The notes under the pieces were generated by a model. That model ran no database searches. It was not told the DNA's origin and was given only the letters and a program-made list of their open reading frames with translations. A program made the position numbers and the translations under genes. A DNA stretch of 9,698 bases from Clostridia bacterium (GTDB lineage Bacteria > Bacillota > Clostridia > Oscillospirales > Butyricicoccaceae). The DNA lies in the NCBI GenBank assembly GCA_017552495.1, contig JAFZPW010000016.1:1-9698 (forward strand), read 5' to 3'. Every line of letters begins with the position of its first letter. The first letter of the stretch is position 1. Shown here piece by piece: positions 6,145 through 9,698 of this stretch.

Positions 6145-6215
6145 GCCGCAGGGAAGCTGCGGCATTTGGTAACGAGAAGATCGGTCGTGACGGAAGCCCG
6201 TCACGATTTTCTTTT
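6145..6215 (+). terminator. Riboswitch expression platform with intrinsic terminator
   Basis: A hairpin GCCGCAG / CTGCGGC (6145-6151 with 6157-6163) follows the aptamer. A second hairpin, TCGTGACGG (6185-6193) with CCGTCACGA (6198-6206) and an AAGC loop, is followed by TTTTCTTTT (6207-6215): a strong Rho-independent terminator 138 bases before the first gene. The 3' strand of P1 contains CGAT, which is complementary to ATCG at 6180-6183 next to the terminator. A ligand-dependent switch of pairing is therefore plausible, but I cannot define the exact antiterminator by eye. Confidence 0.85.
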
Positions 6216-6353
6216 GCCCGCCGCCGACGCATGAGATCGCTTTCCATACTTCTCATATTTTTCCCCAACAGCAGGCGTCGGACAAGGGCAAACCCGGGTC
6301 CGGCGCTTGTTGTTTTTCGGACGGGAAGCGGCAAAAAGGAGGAACAGATCCAT
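6216..6353 (+). other. Structured leader between riboswitch terminator and first gene
   Basis: This stretch of 138 bases has no convincing gene. CCGACGC-ATGAGA (6224-6236) can pair with TCTCAT (6251-6256) and, after an internal loop, with GCGTCGG (6275-6281). A shorter helix GTCCG/CGGAC is possible further on. An in-frame ATG at 6231 extends the next protein by 41 codons but has no ribosome binding site and would bury the signal peptide. AAGGAGG at 6336-6342 serves the ATG at 6354. Confidence 0.5.
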
Positions 6354-7898
6354 ATGAACATCAAATCGGTTTTGCGACGCTGCGCCGCGCTGACGCTGGC
6401 GGCGGCCCTTTGTCTGGGGGTTGCCTTGCCCGCCGCGGCGGAGACCAGCGCGGCCTTGTCTGCGGCGCGGGATCTGGCGGCGCTCTATGGCGCCGTGCCT
6501 GCCGGCGCGGGCAGCGAATGGCCGGTAATCGCGCTGGTGCGGGGCGGATTTTCCGCGCCGGATGGCTGGCTGGAGGGTTATTACGCCGCGTTAGAGGCGC
6601 AGGTGACGGAAAAGCAGGGGATCGTCAATCCCCGCCGCATCACCGATCAGGACCGGGTGATCCTTGCGGTGACGGCGATGGGAAAAGACGCCCGCAGAGT
6701 GGCGGGCTATGATCTGACGGCCCCGCTGGGGGATTTTGACCGGGCGGTCGCCACCGGACTGAACGGCGCGGTGTGGGCCCTCAAGGCACTGGACTGCGGC
6801 AATTATCCCGTCCCCGTCGCCCCCGCCGGGAAAACCCAGACCACCCGCGACGGGCTCATCGCCCACATCCTGACAAAAGAAATGCCCGGCGGCGGCTTTG
6901 CCCAGACGGGTACTTACGCCGATTCCGACATGACGGCCATGACGCTGCAGGCCCTTGCCCCCTACCGGGAGCGGGAGGATGTGAACGCCGCCGTGGAGCG
7001 GGGGATCGCCGTTCTTTCCGCCATGCAGCGGCCTGACGGCGGCTACGCCACCTGGGGCAACGACACCTGTGAATCCACCGCACAGGTGCTTGTGGCCATG
7101 GCCACGCTGGGCATCCCCCTTGCCGACAACCGTTTTGTGAAGGACAAAAACACCGTCCTCGACGGGCTTTTGCGCTATTACCGTCCCGGCGAGGGCTTCC
7201 TCCATATGGACGAGCCGGGCATGACGGTGGACGGCATGGCTACCGGGCAGGCCTTTTACGCGCTGACCGCCCTGCTGCGGCAGGAGCGGGGTCAGACGGC
7301 GCTCTATCAGATGACCGACGTGTTTGACGCAGCCGGGCAGCCGCGCTTTTCCGATCTGGCCGGGGAGCCCTGCCGCGCCGCCGTGGAGGCACTGGCCGAG
7401 GCGGGCATCGTCAACGGCGTGGGCGACGGCGCCTTTGCCCCCGGAAAGACCATGACCCGGGCGGAGTTTTGCGCCATCGTCGTCCGGGGCGCGGGCATTT
7501 CCCGGGAAAGCGGGACGCTGTTCTCCGACGTGGCGGAGGGCAAATGGTATGCTTCGTGGATCACGGCGGCAAGCAAGGCCGGGATCGTCCAGGGCGTGGG
7601 CGGCGGCCGGTTTGCCCCCGAAAGCACCATTACCCGGCAGGAGGCCGCCGTGATGGTGCGCCGCACGGCCCGGCTTTTGCGCTTTGAGGGCGCGGCGCCC
7701 GGAGAAGCGAGCCTCTCGTCCCGTCCCGACGGCGCTTCCGTGGCGGATTGGGCCCGGGAGGACGTGGTCTTTTGTCTGGAAAACGGCCTTTGGCCTATGA
7801 CGGATGAGGCGCTTGCGCCCACGCAGCCCGTTTTGCGGGGCGAACTGGCGGAAATGTTGTATTGCCTGCTGGTGCGGGCGGGGAGGATGGAAGCATGA
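6354..7898 (+). CDS. Secreted alpha/alpha-toroid (terpenoid cyclase/prenyltransferase-like) protein with three SLH domains; putative surface B12-binding alpha subunit
   Basis: This encodes a 514-residue exported protein. Residues 1-29 form a signal peptide: positive N-terminus (K4, R8, R9), hydrophobic core 10-25, A-A-A cleavage before E30. Residues about 32-325 are an alpha-helical repeat domain with P-G-G-G-F...D-S-D-M-T-A-M-T-L-Q-A-L-A-P-Y (178-204), D-G-G-Y-A-T-W (228-234), C-E-S-T-A-Q-V-L-V-A-M (239-249) and M-A-T-G-Q-A-F-Y-A-L-T-A (295-306). These are signatures of the prenyltransferase/squalene-cyclase toroid. SLH repeats follow at 332-380 (T-R-A-E 368-371), 390-437 (T-R-Q-E 427-430) and a degenerate 453-508 (R-G-E 495-497). 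SLH repeats normally bind secondary cell-wall polymers, so it should sit on the outer wall. Control by a cobalamin riboswitch and coupling to a DUF4430 gene suggest B12 capture rather than isoprenoid chemistry; no D-x-D-D cyclase motif is seen. The start at 6354 follows AAGGAGG by 11 bases. The stop overlaps the next start (ATGA). Confidence 0.88.
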   Translation: MNIKSVLRRCAALTLAAALCLGVALPAAAETSAALSAARDLAALYGAVPAGAGSEWPVIALVRGGFSAPDGWLEGYYAALEAQVTEKQGIVNPRRITDQDRVILAVTAMGKDARRVAGYDLTAPLGDFDRAVATGLNGAVWALKALDCGNYPVPVAPAGKTQTTRDGLIAHILTKEMPGGGFAQTGTYADSDMTAMTLQALAPYREREDVNAAVERGIAVLSAMQRPDGGYATWGNDTCESTAQVLVAMATLGIPLADNRFVKDKNTVLDGLLRYYRPGEGFLHMDEPGMTVDGMATGQAFYALTALLRQERGQTALYQMTDVFDAAGQPRFSDLAGEPCRAAVEALAEAGIVNGVGDGAFAPGKTMTRAEFCAIVVRGAGISRESGTLFSDVAEGKWYASWITAASKAGIVQGVGGGRFAPESTITRQEAAVMVRRTARLLRFEGAAPGEASLSSRPDGASVADWAREDVVFCLENGLWPMTDEALAPTQPVLRGELAEMLYCLLVRAGRMEA

Positions 7899-8674
7899 AA
7901 CAACACGGAAAAGCGATCCTTGCCGCCACACTGATTCTGGCGGCGCTGGCGGCAGCTTTTTACTTCGGCGGCAACGCTCCGGGGCTCAAGGGCTGGAAAA
8001 CCGGGAAAGAGGCGCAAAAGCCCGTGATGTCGGATCAGAAGCCGGCAGATCCCGCCGATTCGGGCTCGACGGCCGAGGCCGCGCCGCCCGGCGCGGAGGA
8101 GGAACCCATTCCGCTTCCCGCTCCTTCCGCCGATCCGGAACCGGCACGGTCTGATCCCGCCCCCGTGACCGAGCCAACCCCCGTGCAGCCCGTGGAGCCG
8201 ATGCCGGAAGAACCGGTCCAGCCGGAGGAGCCTTCCCCCGCGCCTGCGCCGGAGCCCGCTGCGGAAAAAACGGTCTGTACCATCTCCATCTCCTGCGCCA
8301 CCCTGCTGGAGCATCTGGATGTTCTGAGCGAAGACAAGGCCGAACTGGTGCCCGCCGACGGCTGGATCCTGCCCCCCACCGAAGTGGAGTTTGACGAGGG
8401 CGACAGCGTGTTCGACCTGCTCAAGCGGGTGACGCGGGAAAAGAAAATTCATTTGGAGTTTACCGAAACGCCTCTCTATGGCTCGGTGTATGTCGAAGGG
8501 ATCTCCAATCTGTATGAGTTCGACTGCGGCGAGCAGTCGGGCTGGATGTACGCCGTAAACGATTGGTTTCCCAACTATGGATGCAGCAAATATCCGGTGG
8601 AAAACGGCGATGTGATCCGCTGGGTTTACACCTGCGACCTGGGGGCCGACGTGGGGGGAAGCTGGGACGGCTGA
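7895..8674 (+). CDS. Membrane-anchored DUF4430 (transcobalamin beta-domain-like) protein; putative B12-binding partner
   Basis: This encodes a 259-residue protein with an N-terminal membrane anchor at about 8-24 and no lipobox cysteine. A low-complexity stalk rich in Pro, Glu and Ala (about 43-124) follows, then a folded C-terminal domain (about 126-250). That domain has the DUF4430 pattern: V-E-F-D-E-G-D-S-V-F-D-L-L (163-175), I-S-N-L-Y-E-F-D-C-G (203-212), S-G-W-M-Y-A-V-N-D-W (215-224), G-D-V-I-R-W-V-Y-T (238-246) and the end D-L-G-A-D-V-G-G. Five cysteines (128, 134, 211, 230, 247) lie in the outer domain and could form disulfides. DUF4430 is related to the beta domain of human intrinsic factor and transcobalamin, which closes over cobalamin. 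The ATG overlaps the upstream TGA and has GGAGG (7882-7886) 8 bases before it, so the two proteins are translationally coupled and probably made in similar amounts. Direct B12 binding is inferred. Confidence 0.88.
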   Translation: MKQHGKAILAATLILAALAAAFYFGGNAPGLKGWKTGKEAQKPVMSDQKPADPADSGSTAEAAPPGAEEEPIPLPAPSADPEPARSDPAPVTEPTPVQPVEPMPEEPVQPEEPSPAPAPEPAAEKTVCTISISCATLLEHLDVLSEDKAELVPADGWILPPTEVEFDEGDSVFDLLKRVTREKKIHLEFTETPLYGSVYVEGISNLYEFDCGEQSGWMYAVNDWFPNYGCSKYPVENGDVIRWVYTCDLGADVGGSWDG

Positions 8675-8688
8675 GAAGCGGCAAAAGT

Positions 8689-8721
8689 AGCCGCCGCGCA
8701 GGATTGCGCGGCGGCTTTTTT
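8689..8721 (+). terminator. Terminator of the cobalamin-riboswitch operon
   Basis: AGCCGCCGCGCA (8689-8700) and TGCGCGGCGGCT (8705-8716) form a 12-bp stem with a GGAT loop. The T-run continues to 8721. It lies 14 bases after the DUF4430 gene stop and closes the two-gene unit. Confidence 0.92.
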
Positions 8722-8802
8722 CAAAAAAGAGAACAAAAAAACAGGAAAAAGAAAACAATTTGAAAAATTTTTACAAAACACCTTTTCTTTTCGGAATAAT
8801 CA

Positions 8803-8811
8803 TGCTATATT
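8803..8811 (+). promoter_or_regulatory. Extended -10 promoter of the DUF1508 gene
   Basis: TGCTATATT (8803-8811) is an extended -10 element in an A/T-rich stretch (8722-8830). The corresponding -35 position (8783-8788, TTTTCT) is weak, which is usual for extended -10 promoters. A leader of about 40 bases would follow. Confidence 0.5.
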
Positions 8812-8856
8812 CTGTAAATAAAACCGAGCATATCCGAACAGGAAGGAGGCGACCCT

Positions 8857-9228
8857 GTGGGGAAATTTGCGATACAGCGCGTAAGAGGAGGATATCAATT
8901 CGGCCTGCGGGCCGGAAACGGACAAAATGTGGCCACAAGCCGGGTGTTTTTGACGATGAACGATTGTCTGCGGGCCATTGAGTGGGTGCGGAAACACGCC
9001 GACGCCCCGGTGAGCGACCGTTCGGCGGGGGACGCGCCGGAACGTTTCTGCGCCGAACGGTATCAGATTTATCGCTGTGCGGACGGAAGGATGGGCTTTT
9101 GCCTGCTGGACGGGCGGGGAGATGCGGTGCTGCGCTCCGAGGGCTACACGGCCAAACGCTCCTGCCGAATCGGCATCGCCAGCATCGGCAGCAACGCCCC
9201 CGACGCTTTGGTGGCGGGCTGTCCGTAA
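8857..9228 (+). CDS. Tandem DUF1508 (YegP-like) protein
   Basis: This encodes a 123-residue cytosolic protein built of two related halves. Residues 4-47 read F-A-I-Q, G-G-Y-Q-F-G-L-R-A-G-N-G-Q, V-A-T-S and then C-L-R-A-I-E-W-V-R-K-H-A. Residues 69-114 repeat the plan as Y-Q-I-Y, D-G-R-M-G-F-C-L-L-D-G-R-G, V-L-R-S-E-G-Y and then C-R-I-G-I-A-S-I-G-S-N-A. This is the two-copy DUF1508 architecture of E. coli YegP. The family forms a small alpha/beta fold with no established biochemical role, though it is sometimes linked to stress responses. The second copy keeps the framework but has lost several usual residues. GTG at 8857 is supported by AAGGAGG (8843-8849) 7 bases upstream. The gene stands alone between the operon terminator and a hairpin at 9251-9275. 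Confidence 0.85.
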   Translation: MGKFAIQRVRGGYQFGLRAGNGQNVATSRVFLTMNDCLRAIEWVRKHADAPVSDRSAGDAPERFCAERYQIYRCADGRMGFCLLDGRGDAVLRSEGYTAKRSCRIGIASIGSNAPDALVAGCP

Positions 9229-9240
9229 CCGGACGGAAAA

Positions 9241-9275
9241 CAAAAACCCCGGCCCTGCGGCAAAGCCGCAGGGCC
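9241..9275. terminator. Hairpin after the DUF1508 gene
   Basis: GGCCCTGCGGC (9251-9261) pairs perfectly with GCCGCAGGGCC (9265-9275) around AAA. The rightward side has only a broken T-run (CCCCTGTCTTTC). The leftward side reads GGGG-TTTTT-GTTTT, so it is the better terminator for minus-strand transcription. It probably stops both converging genes. Confidence 0.65.
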
Positions 9276-9390
9276 GCCCCTGTCTTTCAACAAAAAAGGA
9301 GAGGAAATGCAATCGGCCTGACAATGGGGCAAACAGGCTGGAGAAGCGCGGCAAATCGGATAGAAACACAACGCCCGGACGCGCACCGAC

Positions 9391-9427
9391 GAGGCAAAAA
9401 TCAAGCCCCGCGCCATGCGCACGGGGC
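9391..9427 (-). terminator. Terminator of the histidine phosphatase gene
   Basis: On the minus strand the arms GCCCCG (from 9427) and CGGGGC (to 9405), with an inner GCGC pairing, are followed by TTGATTTTT (9402-9394 region). It lies 22 bases past the stop codon of the minus-strand gene. The 9276-9390 stretch beyond holds no supported gene, only a 4-codon frame at 9307 after an AAGGAG-like site. Confidence 0.6.
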
Positions 9428-9449
9428 GTTTTGCCGGAAGCGGCGGTTG

Positions 9450-9698
9450 TCAGCAGTTGAAATGCCGCAGCAGGGCATGCCGCTCGTTCCAGATCTGGGG
9501 GTCGATCTCGATGAGGGTATAGCACCCGTGCCGCAGGTAAAAACGGGAGGCCGTTTCCATGGGCAGACCCAAAAGATGCGTCACGGCAAAGCACAGCGGT
9601 CCATTGTGGGAAAAGACCGCGCAGTCTTCGCCCTTTTTTACGATATCGTCCAGCACGGCGGCCACCCGGGGAGCCAGACCGGTGTCGTAGGGCTCTCC
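9450..9698 (-). CDS. Histidine phosphatase (phosphoglycerate mutase-like) family protein, C-terminal part
   Basis: The frame is open from the window edge to the stop at 9450-9452 and gives the last 82 residues. Visible features are G-E-P-Y-D-T-G-L-A-P-R-V at the edge, then C-A-V-F-S-H-N-G-P-L carrying the second catalytic histidine of the family, and L-L-G-L-P, a typical following helix. The N-terminal R-H-G motif lies outside the window. Members dephosphorylate sugar phosphates, phosphoglycerate, nucleotides or alpha-ribazole phosphate (CobC). The last would be relevant to B12, but nothing visible here selects that substrate, and no riboswitch precedes the visible part. A GTG at 9663-9665 is an internal codon, not a start, since the conserved P-Y-D-T-G-L-x-P-R segment continues upstream of it. 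Confidence 0.75.
   Translation of the reverse strand, partial: GEPYDTGLAPRVAAVLDDIVKKGEDCAVFSHNGPLCFAVTHLLGLPMETASRFYLRHGCYTLIEIDPQIWNERHALLRHFNC

Noticed and set aside
6051..6353. Upstream starts (6051 or ATG 6231) for the toroid protein
   Set aside because: They would translate the riboswitch or its leader, have no ribosome binding site, and would place extra residues before an obvious signal peptide.
6591..8758. Long minus-strand open frames opposite the toroid and DUF4430 genes
   Set aside because: They lack ribosome binding sites and recognisable domains and run opposite well-supported plus-strand genes; they are composition artefacts.
9295..9321. AAGGAG-like site followed by ATG and a 4-codon frame
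   Set aside because: It is too short to support as a gene, has no evident promoter, and lies between converging terminators.

Overview
The window looks like chromosome from a GC-rich anaerobic Bacillota, most likely a gut-type member of class Clostridia. The signs are strong AAGGAGG ribosome binding sites, several GTG starts, TTGACA/TATAAT-like promoters with 17-base spacers, U-tract hairpin terminators, SLH-domain surface anchoring, and small Bacillota families (DUF1292, CPBP protease, DUF4430, tandem DUF1508). The species cannot be named from this alone. Most genes have GC-rich codon use (39/60 in one sampled tdh line). The CPBP gene is clearly poorer in GC (27/60 and 26/60 in two sampled lines).

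Layout: (1) 1-331: the tail of a small zinc-ribbon-like protein whose stop codon lies in the loop of a hairpin. A 185-base, hairpin-packed element follows and is bounded by two copies of that 22-base hairpin. (2) 357-917: a Nudix hydrolase with its own promoter and a bidirectional terminator shared with a converging DUF1292 gene. (3) 942-3673: back-to-back promoters drive the DUF1292 gene leftward and the threonine catabolic operon tdh-kbl rightward. (4) 3705-4898: a leftward PF00756-type esterase and a rightward single-domain GIY-YIG protein. (5) 4993-5865: a low-GC CPBP membrane protease. (6) 5869-8721: a cobalamin-riboswitch transcription unit with two translationally coupled genes. (7) 8803-9228: a tandem DUF1508 protein. 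(8) 9450-9698: the C-terminal part of a histidine phosphatase on the minus strand.

The most interesting part is region 6. A consensus-like promoter drives a cobalamin aptamer (P1 arms 5936-5942 and 6132-6138) and a U-tract terminator. Two exported proteins follow. The first has a signal peptide, an alpha/alpha-toroid (terpenoid cyclase/prenyltransferase-like) domain and three SLH repeats. The second is a membrane-anchored protein with a long Pro/Glu-rich stalk and a C-terminal DUF4430 domain. The animal B12 carriers (intrinsic factor, transcobalamin) consist of an alpha/alpha barrel followed by a DUF4430-related beta domain. I therefore read this pair as a split, cell-surface B12-capture system that is switched off when cobalamin is plentiful. 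No B12 transporter is visible here, so any partner must be encoded elsewhere. The remaining genes look like ordinary housekeeping or accessory functions with no visible link to B12.
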